A stretch of DNA of 34,993 nucleotides from a virus. Each line of letters begins with the position of its first letter. Positions within the stretch are counted from its first letter, which is position 1. Shown here in pieces: positions 1-8,431 of the stretch. The notes below the pieces were generated by a model. It searched no databases, was not told the origin of the DNA, and saw only the letters and a list, made by a program, of their open reading frames with translations. Made by a program: the position numbers and the translations under genes. The stretch is taken from the IMG/VR virus record IMGVR_UViG_3300032241_001214, positions 1 through 34,993 of that record, one strand, 5' to 3'.

Positions 1-520
1 CACCATAAACATTATGAGGACGAATAATACAATAATCTAAACCATGTTGTTCATTAGCTATTTGAATATCCATTTCACAAGCATACTTAGCTACACCATA
101 TGGATCAATTGGTTTAGGTACTTGAATTTCATCAAATACACCTCCACTTCCGTGACCATAAACAGCTAACGTTGATGTAAATACTAAACGTTTAACATCA
201 TGTTTAATACATTGATTAATAATTCTAGTAGTTGCTACTAAATTATTTTCATAATTATATTGTCTAATAAATGGAGATAATCCCTCAGCAGCGTATGCAG
301 CAAAATGAAATACATAATCAATATCTCTTTTAAAAATAGGATCTAATTCTGAATCCACTAAATTGCGTTTCCAAAATTCTACTTTAGGGTTGACATTTTC
401 TCTGTACCCTCCAGATAAATCATCTGTACCAATAACCTCTACTTCAGGTTTATTTTCTACTATCCAATCTGCTAATCTACTGCCTAGTAGGCCGGCAACG
501 CCTGTTATTAGTACTTTCAT
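1..520 (-). CDS. NAD-dependent sugar-nucleotide epimerase/dehydratase (extended SDR), 3' end outside window
   Basis: The first 173 codons read from an ATG at 520 and the gene continues past base 1. The protein starts MKVLITGVAGLLGSRLADW, which contains the Rossmann GxxGxxG dinucleotide-binding motif (GVAGLLG). Further on it has an FHFAAYAA segment, FTSTLAVYG, and the catalytic YxxxK (YGVAK), followed by an RPHNVYG segment. This order is typical of extended short-chain dehydrogenases such as UDP-glucose 4-epimerase or GDP/dTDP-sugar epimerases and dehydratases; the substrate cannot be told. Its ATG overlaps the stop of the radical SAM gene upstream by one base (TAATG), so it is probably translationally coupled. 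It sits at the end of a glycosyltransferase cassette, which suggests it makes or alters the nucleotide sugar used there. Confidence 0.9.
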   Translation of the reverse strand, partial: MKVLITGVAGLLGSRLADWIVENKPEVEVIGTDDLSGGYRENVNPKVEFWKRNLVDSELDPIFKRDIDYVFHFAAYAAEGLSPFIRQYNYENNLVATTRIINQCIKHDVKRLVFTSTLAVYGHGSGGVFDEIQVPKPIDPYGVAKYACEMDIQIANEQHGLDYCIIRPHNVYG

Positions 521-1986
521 TAAATTAATTTTTTAATTGCTTTTGGTTGTGTAGGAGCAGGAACCGAATACTCTCCTCTTTCAAAGTGAGTTATCGCTCC
601 TTCTCTCATAGGTACATATTCTATATTTAAATCTACTTCTATTTTATTATACCAATCTGCTAATTCAGGAAAGGTAGCTTGAAAATTTTTATTTCTTCTT
701 ACATCATATTGCGTATAAAAAGATTTAAAATCGTGTATCAATAAATCATTATCATCTTCAGTATTATTATGGCCTTTCTTAACTATTTCAATATAATCAA
801 TTAATCTTTCAATTTGTGCTTTTTCACCAGCATTAAATAAAGGATTTTTCTTATTTCTACCATACCATAACTTTAGCTTAGTATGAAGTGGTTTTTTAAT
901 TTCATCTGGTAATGTTAGTGGAGACATAAATCCTGGCCATCTAAGTATGTTTAAGTCTACCATTGGTCTATTAGCTCCATATTTAGCCTTTAATTCTAAC
1001 ATATCATCTAAAAATTCATCAATGCTAAATAAACACAAACTATTAATAGTCATCATTACTGTTATAGATCTAAAATTAGCATTTTTAATGAATTTAACTA
1101 AATTAGCTCTCCATGCTTGATAATTTAAACCATCACGAATATATTCAGCTTGAGCTCCATATGCTTCATTACTAGTGTATAAATCAAATGCTTTAATATC
1201 AATTTCTTTAGTCATTTGTATTACTCTATCTAACACTTCATCTTTCATTCCTAAATTAGAATTGACAGCCAATACCATGTTTTTAGCAGGATATTGTTTT
1301 AGTGTTTCTATAAAGTTCCAAAAATTAAAGCTGGCACTTGGTTCACCACCTGTAACTCTTACTTCTTGTAATTCTTTAGATAGTTCAGGCCACCATGCTA
1401 AAAATGCTTCTACGTAAGGATTAAATTGACTATTCTTACCAAATTTATCAGCCCAATCTCCATTATTTTGATACGCTTGAGCAGATACAGATTTAAATTT
1501 TTGATAAGGACCATGTTGATTTATATCTTTTCCCCAAGTTGAACTATATCCTGCATTACAATAGCTGCAAGCAAAATTACAAGTTCTATCAAAACTAATT
1601 TCTACTGTTCTTAAATTAACATCTTGATGATATGGGGTTTTTGAAATACGTCTTATATCTTCGTCTGAGTATATAATGCTTTTATAAACACGATCTGTAA
1701 CGTTGTCGCGGCCAATATCTTCAATTTTCCAACAATAAGAGCACTCTGCGGGACGTTTACCATCTAGCATCATTTTTCTCATTTCTTTTTTATGAGAAGT
1801 ATTATGTAACGCTGATGGTCTTTTTTTAATTTCCTCTAAATTAATTGGGTGAGGTAAGGGTAAATGGCATGAATTAGTAAAACCATGTCCTAAGTGCAAA
1901 CTAGCATTTAACCACTTTGCAGCACAGAAACTTGGACTTACTTTATTTAATCTACTATCCCTCCACAACCTTAATTCTTCAGACAT
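520..1986 (-). CDS. Radical SAM protein with N-terminal twitch/SPASM-like cysteine region
   Basis: 488 residues. The radical SAM cluster motif CxxxCxxC is seen as CNFACSYC (Cys136, Cys140, Cys143), followed by a GGEP motif (VTGGEPSASF) that in this superfamily contacts S-adenosylmethionine. Before the core lies a second Cys set: Cys21 (SFCAAKW), Cys40 (NSCHLP), and Cys82/Cys85 (ECSYCWKIED). That pattern is like the twitch/SPASM auxiliary-cluster regions, here placed N-terminal to the barrel. Such proteins are often found in phage and marine metagenome glycan clusters; the substrate is unknown. It lies between the GT7 pair and the epimerase. A TATAAATA sequence just before the start overlaps the upstream stop codon, but the gene probably belongs to the same transcript as its neighbours. 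Could act on a sugar or on a peptide. Confidence 0.85.
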   Translation of the reverse strand: MSEELRLWRDSRLNKVSPSFCAAKWLNASLHLGHGFTNSCHLPLPHPINLEEIKKRPSALHNTSHKKEMRKMMLDGKRPAECSYCWKIEDIGRDNVTDRVYKSIIYSDEDIRRISKTPYHQDVNLRTVEISFDRTCNFACSYCNAGYSSTWGKDINQHGPYQKFKSVSAQAYQNNGDWADKFGKNSQFNPYVEAFLAWWPELSKELQEVRVTGGEPSASFNFWNFIETLKQYPAKNMVLAVNSNLGMKDEVLDRVIQMTKEIDIKAFDLYTSNEAYGAQAEYIRDGLNYQAWRANLVKFIKNANFRSITVMMTINSLCLFSIDEFLDDMLELKAKYGANRPMVDLNILRWPGFMSPLTLPDEIKKPLHTKLKLWYGRNKKNPLFNAGEKAQIERLIDYIEIVKKGHNNTEDDNDLLIHDFKSFYTQYDVRRNKNFQATFPELADWYNKIEVDLNIEYVPMREGAITHFERGEYSVPAPTQPKAIKKLI

Positions 1987-1995
1987 ATTTTTTAT

Positions 1996-3429
1996 TTATA
2001 ACGTTACGTTAATCATTTTCGCTTTTGGTGTTAATTCCTCAACACTAACTAAATTATATTTTAAGGTATTCATACCATCTTTTTTATAATCTATTTTTCC
2101 CTGCTGCATACCCATTATATACCTATATTCATTTTTAGCAGTTGTTTCACCTTTAATCCATTTTCCTTCATTATATCCCTCATCAGGATGTTCTAAACAA
2201 TCCATTCGTCCTGGTGTTCTATAAGGAACAATAGTATGAGGTACTTTAATTTGTTCTTCAAGTAGTTCACAGTTTATTACTAAACCATTATTGTTATTGC
2301 CCGTTGAATCCTTTAATAACCTATCATGATCAACTTCATAATCTAATACTAATCCATCAGAAAGAGTATTGTTAAATGAATTTATTATTTCTTCATTGCC
2401 TAAACACCTATTCCATATCATTAACTTAGCTATGTCACCTTTAAAATATTTAGCAGGATCTTTATCATCTAAAAAATAAGATATTCCTAAATAATAATCA
2501 GTATCGTATTTTCTTAATCCACCGTTGTATTTAGCAGGTGAATCACTTCCTGTTCCAGAGGATGTTTGTGATTCAATTCCGTTCATATAAACATGAATTA
2601 ATTTAGCATCAATATCAACAGTAAATGTAACCCAACTCCATTGATTTTCATAACGTTTCATCCATTGGTATGTAGGTTGGTTCCACATGTCCCAAAGCAT
2701 TACTGTATATGCTCTGGAGTTATTGTAAGATAAACCGTAATCATATCCTGGTCGTCTAAATATTGGGTATTCAATGTATTTTTTATCTTGTGATCCTATT
2801 AAGTAAATAGGCATTTTATCTTCTTGATGAAATGCTCTTACTAACATAGAAACAGTATGTGATTTATGAGTAAGATCGTTTAATGTTGGACTGTTAAGAA
2901 TTTTAACATATGAACCATTCCCATTAAATCTTAAAAATGATTTTGTTTTATTATAATCAACATAACTTGTATTAACATATCCTTCTAATACACATCTCCA
3001 AAATAAATCATCATCTTCCATTCCCCAATCCCAATAATCATTTGAATATCCGTTAGTACGTTCTACTTGTTCTTTTGTAAACAAAACAGCACCTCCAAAG
3101 TAATCTTCGTACTTTAAATGGTAATTATGTTTTGAAATATTAACAGCAATATGTCTTGGATTGTCAGCAGGATATGAATAATCACAAGCATCATCTTCAG
3201 GTATCATATCAATATCATGCCAAACTATATAATCACAACCATCTTTAAATGCTTGTTCAGCAGCTACATTTTTCATAGCTCCTCTATTAAATAATTTGTC
3301 ATCTACTTGATGACCAAAATACATACAGTAATCTATACCTCTATCCTCTAAAAATTTACCTACACGAGGAATAAATTCTTTTAAATGAGTTTCTCTATTT
3401 CTATATGGTACACATACTCCTAATTTCAT
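1996..3429 (-). CDS. GT7-type galactosyltransferase with inserted LamG-like domain (copy 2)
   Basis: 477 residues. The N-terminal part matches the beta-1,4-galactosyltransferase family: PYRNRETHL (8-16), FNRG (47-50), the metal-binding HDID (71-74), YFGG (110-113) and the hallmark WDWGMEDDD (133-141). From about 164 a LamG/concanavalin-type domain begins (SFLRFNGNGSYVKI), with a WVTFTVD..HVYMNG core near 266-284 and an LMIWNR..GNEEI strand near 336-347. The segment after about 400 returns to GT7: a DCLEH motif (410-414) and DGMNTLKY (451-458), comparable to the MIRH and DGLNSLTY parts of vertebrate enzymes. So the lectin-like domain seems inserted in the catalytic domain. In the metal site Cys411 is where Met is usual. 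The start overlaps the upstream paralogue by four bases. Expected to transfer a hexose from a UDP-sugar; acceptor unknown. Confidence 0.85.
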   Translation of the reverse strand: MKLGVCVPYRNRETHLKEFIPRVGKFLEDRGIDYCMYFGHQVDDKLFNRGAMKNVAAEQAFKDGCDYIVWHDIDMIPEDDACDYSYPADNPRHIAVNISKHNYHLKYEDYFGGAVLFTKEQVERTNGYSNDYWDWGMEDDDLFWRCVLEGYVNTSYVDYNKTKSFLRFNGNGSYVKILNSPTLNDLTHKSHTVSMLVRAFHQEDKMPIYLIGSQDKKYIEYPIFRRPGYDYGLSYNNSRAYTVMLWDMWNQPTYQWMKRYENQWSWVTFTVDIDAKLIHVYMNGIESQTSSGTGSDSPAKYNGGLRKYDTDYYLGISYFLDDKDPAKYFKGDIAKLMIWNRCLGNEEIINSFNNTLSDGLVLDYEVDHDRLLKDSTGNNNNGLVINCELLEEQIKVPHTIVPYRTPGRMDCLEHPDEGYNEGKWIKGETTAKNEYRYIMGMQQGKIDYKKDGMNTLKYNLVSVEELTPKAKMINVTL

Positions 3430-4775
3430 ATTCCTACTATTACGTGGGTTTGTTTATCTGTTCTTACGTGAGAATGTTCTTTATATTTTAAATTAGATAA
3501 ACCATCTAATTGTTCGTCTCTATGTCCTTTAATTACCTCATTAGCATAACGTAATTGATTATATCTTGTATTTATATCCTTCCAACTACCATTTACATAC
3601 CCTCCTTCACTATGAGAAATACAATCAAATTCTGATTCTCTTCTAACTGGAATAAATACAATTTCTGATTCTTTGTAGTCATAAGGTACTAGTTCACAGT
3701 TGTAAATATGCCCTTTATTTCCATGACCACTTAAATCTATTAATTGATAATTTTTAATAAATTTAGCATCATAATATGTTTTTAAACTATATGAATTTTT
3801 ATAATTTCCAAAATCTTGAGTTAATCCAAAATGTTTATTTTGTGATATCTCTTTTATTTCCATTTCATGTAATACCTCATTATACATTGCTAATGAATGT
3901 ATAAGTCCTTGATATTTGTCTCCTAAATAGAAACAATTATCATCGTTATTATCTAAATCACTCAATTCCGTAAATCCTATTGATTCACCATCTTGATATA
4001 ACTCTAATACATTTTCATTTAGTGTTATAACTAAATTAGTTTTGTAAGGATGTGATCTTTCCGAATTAATATAAAATATTTTTCCTTTACTATTAGTAAC
4101 AGTTACTTTATATTTTTGAAATGAATCATAAGATATCTTTAAATTTATCTTTGGTAAAGAGAATATAACAAATTCATCATCATACGCCTTATAATCTAAA
4201 ATTAAGTCTTTTACCTCAAAAGATACAAGTACAGTCATGTTTTTAACACCAACTTTATTTGTTGCTTTTACTTGAGAATCCATACCATTAAATCGTAAAG
4301 CAGCAGTATGACTATCAGGAATTTTTATTTCTTTCTTATCTAAGAATAAATTATGTGATTGACATCTATAAAGTAAATCATCATCCTCAAACCCCCATCC
4401 CCAATATTCATTTGAGTAACCATTTATTTTTTTAAATAATTCTACTGGGAACATAGTTACACCTCCAAAGTATTCATCAAATGATGCTCTTTGAGAGGCT
4501 AAATGAACGGGAATAGCTGAGTATGAATAGTCTACATTTATAGGTAGCATATCAGCATCATGGAATACTACATAATTACAACGTAATTTTTGAGCATAAA
4601 GAAATCCTATGTTTAATAGCATTCCTCTATTAAATAGTTTTCCATGATCTTGCTCTATAATAATTAGTTCAAAATCGATACCTTTAGCAGTTAAATAGTC
4701 CGATATAGACTTTTTAAATGCTTGAAGATGTTCCCATCTAGCCCTATAAGGTACAATTACTCCTAATTTATCCAC
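3426..4775 (-). CDS. GT7-type galactosyltransferase with inserted LamG-like domain (copy 1)
   Basis: 449 residues, a diverged paralogue of the next gene with the same architecture. GT7 motifs: PYRARWEHL (9-17), FNRG (48-51), HDAD (72-75), YFGG (102-105), WGWGFEDDD (125-133). A LamG-like insert runs from about 158 (AALRFNGMDSQVK) to about 360, and its last part has DLSGHGNKG, a common LamG edge. GT7 sequence resumes with DCISH (384-388) and DGLSNLKY (424-431). The start codon is GTG at 4773-4775 and overlaps the TAG of the small upstream gene by one base (TAGTG), so translation is probably coupled to it. The low identity between the two copies, especially in the LamG part, suggests different acceptors. 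Enzymatic class is well supported; exact sugar is not. Confidence 0.85.
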   Translation of the reverse strand: MDKLGVIVPYRARWEHLQAFKKSISDYLTAKGIDFELIIIEQDHGKLFNRGMLLNIGFLYAQKLRCNYVVFHDADMLPINVDYSYSAIPVHLASQRASFDEYFGGVTMFPVELFKKINGYSNEYWGWGFEDDDLLYRCQSHNLFLDKKEIKIPDSHTAALRFNGMDSQVKATNKVGVKNMTVLVSFEVKDLILDYKAYDDEFVIFSLPKINLKISYDSFQKYKVTVTNSKGKIFYINSERSHPYKTNLVITLNENVLELYQDGESIGFTELSDLDNNDDNCFYLGDKYQGLIHSLAMYNEVLHEMEIKEISQNKHFGLTQDFGNYKNSYSLKTYYDAKFIKNYQLIDLSGHGNKGHIYNCELVPYDYKESEIVFIPVRRESEFDCISHSEGGYVNGSWKDINTRYNQLRYANEVIKGHRDEQLDGLSNLKYKEHSHVRTDKQTHVIVGI

Positions 4776-4954
4776 TATTTTTGAGAATTTTTAAGCCATT
4801 CAGCTAAGTAAAATTGAACTCTTTCACTCCATTCTGCTTTATCTATGTCTTCAAACCACATAGTTAGAGTATCTAGATTAGTAGCAATTCGCTCTAATGC
4901 TTTAACTTTGCGTTGTTCTAACAACTCAGCATCTATTTTCTTTTGATCTGTCAT
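4775..4954 (-). CDS. Small helical protein, 59 residues, unknown
   Basis: Reads from ATG at 4954 (MTDQKKIDAELLEQRKVK) to TAG at 4775. It is rich in charged residues and predicted by eye to be mostly helical, with an aromatic C-terminal half (MWFEDIDKAEW, QFYLAEW). It fills the gap between two glycosyltransferase genes exactly: one base separates its ATG from the stop of the upstream gene, and its stop overlaps the GTG of the downstream gene. This packing supports a real gene. No family recognised; it might be a partner of the GT7 enzyme whose translation it would drive. Confidence 0.65.
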   Translation of the reverse strand: MTDQKKIDAELLEQRKVKALERIATNLDTLTMWFEDIDKAEWSERVQFYLAEWLKNSQK

Positions 4955-4955
4955 A

Positions 4956-5801
4956 TTATATTGATTGTATTAAGTTCCAAACTTTGTTCCAATTATAATG
5001 ATTATAACCCCAAGGTCCTGCCTCCTCAAATCTAAAGTTAGGGTTTGTTATATCTATTTTAAAATCATTTTCTTTTAAGGCGTCATACATTAATTGGTAT
5101 TCCTTAGAAAAAGACCAAGGTGTAGAGGTATCTGCTACATCTTTAATTCGTTCTATACAAGTTGAATCCCATTTTAAATGGTGAACTTGAACATAATATC
5201 TGTTTGTAGGTGCAATCATTGGATGATTCCATCCTTGCCATCTCCAAGTTGTATGTCCATCTATTTTAGCGTAATGTTGTCCTGGTGTTAGTTCTATATA
5301 GCCTTTCATTATACAAACCTTATTAGGACAAGCACCGGATAATGGATATCTAAAAAATCCTGATAATGGAAATTGATCAAGAATAGGTTTATCATCTGTA
5401 ATAACAGGGAAAGTTCCATCAGGGCCTATTCTATCTACAAAACCACCTCTAACTAAATCCCAACCATTATGCTCACAATCTTCTATAATTGTATCTAAAA
5501 ATTGTGAATATAAATGAAATTCATCATCATCAGCAACAACCCACCAATCATTAGGATGCATGTACTTTATCGTATTATACATAAAAGTTACAGCACTCCA
5601 GTTGTATTTATCATGAGTTTCTTGGCATACAATTCGTGCTTTAGGAAATTGTGCTACTATTTCTCTAATTTCAGATATAATACTTTTTTCTTCCCATTCA
5701 TACACACCAATATAAATCTCATCTACTATGTTTGAATAGTATTTTAAGAAATGCGGTAGTATGTTTGTTCTAGAACCAACAACTGTTGCTAATCGAATCA
5801 T
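4956..5801 (-). CDS. Glycosyltransferase, GT2/GT92-like (DDD motif)
   Basis: 281 residues. The N-terminus (MIRLATVVGSRTNILPHFLKY) followed by VDEIYIGVYEWEE fits the first half of the GT-A fold seen in GT2_4/GT92-like enzymes, which describe a person-to-site 'leave home' arrangement of short strands and helices. The acidic metal/nucleotide-sugar motif is DDDEFHLY at 91-98, after WWVVA. The C-terminal half has many His and Trp residues (HTTWRWQGWNHP, VHHLKWD), as in this group. The gene overlaps the methyltransferase upstream by four bases (ATGA), so the two are likely coupled. Donor and acceptor are unknown. Confidence 0.75.
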   Translation of the reverse strand: MIRLATVVGSRTNILPHFLKYYSNIVDEIYIGVYEWEEKSIISEIREIVAQFPKARIVCQETHDKYNWSAVTFMYNTIKYMHPNDWWVVADDDEFHLYSQFLDTIIEDCEHNGWDLVRGGFVDRIGPDGTFPVITDDKPILDQFPLSGFFRYPLSGACPNKVCIMKGYIELTPGQHYAKIDGHTTWRWQGWNHPMIAPTNRYYVQVHHLKWDSTCIERIKDVADTSTPWSFSKEYQLMYDALKENDFKIDITNPNFRFEEAGPWGYNHYNWNKVWNLIQSI

Positions 5802-6520
5802 TTTTTGTTAATTATAGTGATACCACTTGATGATGGCTTAACACTAAAGGTATGAAAATTAAATAAGTTTACCAAATTCCATTCAGTACTTTCTTTTAAT
5901 TCTTCAACCAAACGAGATGGACCATCAAAACGATGGAAATCGGCTTTTGCGTCTTCAGACACAATTAATGATGCTTCATAATTAGCATCTGTATCATGCA
6001 GTATTATGATTCCATTTGGTGATAATATTTTAGAGTATAAATCAAAATCTAATTTTACTCCTTCATATGAATGATCACCATCAATAAACAAAACATCAAT
6101 TTTAATATCTTGCATTACAAAAAATTTGTAATAAGCATCTTCAGAAGTAGCCTTAATAAAACGTGGATAGAAATGAGTTCTATAAAATGAATCTTTATCT
6201 TCTAAATCATTAGGTCCACCTACTCCGTTACAAGCATCAACAACGTATGTTGCCCCTATATCACCCCAATTAAATTCATTATTACCTTCAAATATCTTCT
6301 GCTCATATAAATCGCGTCTTGCTTGCGTCATTATTCTTGGAATAAAGCCCCCGCCTGAGCCAATACACACGCAGTTTTTGGCCCTTAAATGCTGAATAAG
6401 CGCATATACTATAATACCGTCACCCATATGAAGGTCAGTAGCACCATGAGTCCATCTATAGGGGACTGGTGTATCTCCATTGTTAGTAATATTGGATTTT
6501 ATGTAATCTAAATTAAACAT
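5798..6520 (-). CDS. Class I SAM-dependent methyltransferase (Methyltransf_24-like)
   Basis: 240 residues. Motif I is VCIGSGGGFIPRIM near residue 51, the glycine-rich S-adenosylmethionine loop. Further down VLFIDGDHSYEGVKLDFDLY and LSPNGIIILHDTD form the motif pair typical of Methyltransf_24 and CmcI-like O-methyltransferases, where the Asp/His residues can bind a metal. In sugar cassettes such enzymes often methylate hydroxyl groups on glycans, which is the inferred role here. It overlaps the upstream gene by eight bases and the downstream one by four, so it is a central member of one operon. Confidence 0.82.
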   Translation of the reverse strand: MFNLDYIKSNITNNGDTPVPYRWTHGATDLHMGDGIIVYALIQHLRAKNCVCIGSGGGFIPRIMTQARRDLYEQKIFEGNNEFNWGDIGATYVVDACNGVGGPNDLEDKDSFYRTHFYPRFIKATSEDAYYKFFVMQDIKIDVLFIDGDHSYEGVKLDFDLYSKILSPNGIIILHDTDANYEASLIVSEDAKADFHRFDGPSRLVEELKESTEWNLVNLFNFHTFSVKPSSSGITIINKK

Positions 6521-7385
6521 GACCTGTATTTAATAAGTTTGCTATGTTTTGACTTAAATGAGGAAACAATCTAAAGAATGTTTCTAATATATATTGTTTA
6601 TGATCTTTATGATATCCATCACTATCATCTAACGATAATCTCTTTCCTGGGCCTAAGTGGCAAGCGTAATTGTATTGTTTTTCTTTAGCAAATAAACCTA
6701 AACCATTTTCAATCCATTGGTCTTTGCTACAATATAACGTTTCGTTAAATAAATAACGATGATTTAAATTATATTTTTTAATAATTTGCCACAACAATTT
6801 CTGTTCACAAAATACCATATGTAATCCATTAACCATTGGGGCTTTATCATTCATTTCTTGCATCATTCCTAAAGCCATTTCAGCATATTCCTTTCTAATA
6901 TTATCATCCTTAATATATAAGAAAGCAACATTAACTGCTTTATCATCCCAATCCATATCAGGTAATGACATATATTTTTTTATTTGATAAGGTTCAGGAT
7001 AATGATGTGTAGTAATTTCCATAAAATTACCTATAGTATCATTTTCCCAATAATCCGCAGGAATAAAGTCTTGTTTTAAATATAAATCTAAATCTAATAA
7101 AACAAATGGTGCCTGTATTTCATTTATAACTTTTAGTTTAGATGAAGCCCAAAACGCTTTTTTATCTAAATTGTATTGTTTTTTATTTAATACCTCTGTA
7201 TTGATATTATCCCATAAATTAATAATGCCAATTTCCTCTATTATTTGTTTACTTTCAGTATCACAATATAAATGAGTTGTATCATTAGGATAAAAATGCT
7301 TCCATGTAAGGATGGAAGTATATAAGAATGCCTTTTCTAAATTAGAATAAAAGGACATATGTTCTGCACACCAATAAACATTCAT
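6513..7385 (-). CDS. Putative glycosyltransferase (GT-A-like, DLD motif)
   Basis: 290 residues. I do not recognise the family with certainty. The first 110 residues resemble GT-A enzymes: a start MNVYWCAEHMSFYSN, a segment HLYCDTESKQIIEE, then KKAFWASSKLKVINE and LLDLDLYLKQDF, with DLD at 98-100 as the likely metal and nucleotide-sugar site. The C-terminal part has several aromatic and His residues (ACHLGPGKR). It leads the run of overlapping glycosylation genes. An alternative is one of the DUF families of Bacteroidota built on the same fold. The start ATG at 7385 follows an AT-only leader with no Shine-Dalgarno. Confidence 0.6.
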   Translation of the reverse strand: MNVYWCAEHMSFYSNLEKAFLYTSILTWKHFYPNDTTHLYCDTESKQIIEEIGIINLWDNINTEVLNKKQYNLDKKAFWASSKLKVINEIQAPFVLLDLDLYLKQDFIPADYWENDTIGNFMEITTHHYPEPYQIKKYMSLPDMDWDDKAVNVAFLYIKDDNIRKEYAEMALGMMQEMNDKAPMVNGLHMVFCEQKLLWQIIKKYNLNHRYLFNETLYCSKDQWIENGLGLFAKEKQYNYACHLGPGKRLSLDDSDGYHKDHKQYILETFFRLFPHLSQNIANLLNTGHV

Positions 7386-7400
7386 AACAATTTTAATTAA

Positions 7401-7895
7401 TTAAACAAACACGGCAATAATAGTTGTATAGTTACTAGCATCCGTTGTTGTAAGGTTATAAGTATAAACAATTGGAGATGCTGCTGTACCATAAGGTTGG
7501 TTTGCACCTGTTGTAGTACCAGTAGTTAAAATGTGTGTTCCACCAGCACCTGATACTGACCAATACTGGAAAACGTGAGGGTAAATAGAAGTTGCTACTA
7601 TAGTCATGTAGGAATATACTTTAGATATTACAGCATATCCTGTTCCTGATCCTTGTCCTGAAACACTAAAAGGGTAGGTAATAGAAACTGTACCATAGGA
7701 TGTATTACTACTTTGTAAGTTAGTAGTAAATAAACTAGTACTACCTAACATTGTATTTTCTGATATAGGAGAGGATGTTGGGTATCTAGGATACGTTATC
7801 CCACCTACAGTACCTAAGGACTGAGGAGAAGCTCCCGTAAATACGGCAGCTGTGTTAAGTGAAATGCTAGTAGAACCTTGTGTACTTATACCCAT
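7401..7895 (-). CDS. Hypothetical protein, probable virion-associated, 164 residues
   Basis: Rich in Ser, Thr, Gly and Tyr, with few charged residues. It begins MGISTQGSTSISLNTAAVF and ends in a run of short beta-type strands (IVYTYNLTTTDASNYTT IIAVFV). The composition is like fibre-associated or surface beta-sandwich proteins. The middle holds GYAVISKVYSYMTIVA and a His near HVFQYWSVSG. Its ATG overlaps the previous stop by one base (TAATG). Placed after two tail-fibre genes, it might be a fibre accessory or adhesin tip, but no domain is recognised. Confidence 0.6.
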   Translation of the reverse strand: MGISTQGSTSISLNTAAVFTGASPQSLGTVGGITYPRYPTSSPISENTMLGSTSLFTTNLQSSNTSYGTVSITYPFSVSGQGSGTGYAVISKVYSYMTIVATSIYPHVFQYWSVSGAGGTHILTTGTTTGANQPYGTAASPIVYTYNLTTTDASNYTTIIAVFV

Positions 7896-8428
7896 TATTC
7901 GTCGACTATATTTTCGTTACCAAATATTTTACCATATTCTGCTTTAACTAAATTGTAAGCAAAAGCATAAACATTACCTTCAGCTTGTGCTACATCAACT
8001 TTATATTTAATTATAGTTTCTGTTCCTGTTTGTACAGATTTAACAACATCTTCTGTTCTTGTTTTTTCAACAATATTTCCAGTATCATCAAAATCGTAAT
8101 AAGTACTTGTTTGAGTTGTAGTAGTTGTTTCAAATACAGGTTGTTCAATTTGAACTGATGATGTCATCGGGAAATAAAAATATGTTGGATATTCCATTTC
8201 CTGATCATTATAGGTAATGTTTACACCTACATTTTGTGAAGGTTTTGTTTGTGATTCACCAAAATATTCAGGAAAACTATCAGCGGCTCCTTGTTTACTT
8301 GGATACATACAAACAGTAGTATGTAAGTATCCGTTAAATACATCAACGCGATACATTTCAATTCTAACGTAAGCTTCTGTCAATATGCCTTGATTAGTTT
8401 CAAGAGGTTGTTTAATTATGAATCCCAT
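7895..8428 (-). CDS. Hypothetical protein downstream of S74 fibre, 177 residues
   Basis: Unknown family. Begins MGFIIKQPLETNQGILTEAYVRIE and has mixed alternating polar/hydrophobic segments consistent with beta structure (VDVFNGYLHTTVCMYPS, TYFYFPMTSSVQIEQPVF). A Thr-rich stretch FETTTTTQTSTYYDFDD occurs near residue 100, and the C-terminal part is helical (VYAFAYNLVKAEYGKIF). Its start is three bases after the stop of the S74 fibre, so they are co-transcribed; position suggests a virion component or fibre assembly factor. Confidence 0.6.
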   Translation of the reverse strand: MGFIIKQPLETNQGILTEAYVRIEMYRVDVFNGYLHTTVCMYPSKQGAADSFPEYFGESQTKPSQNVGVNITYNDQEMEYPTYFYFPMTSSVQIEQPVFETTTTTQTSTYYDFDDTGNIVEKTRTEDVVKSVQTGTETIIKYKVDVAQAEGNVYAFAYNLVKAEYGKIFGNENIVDE

Positions 8429-8431
8429 AAC

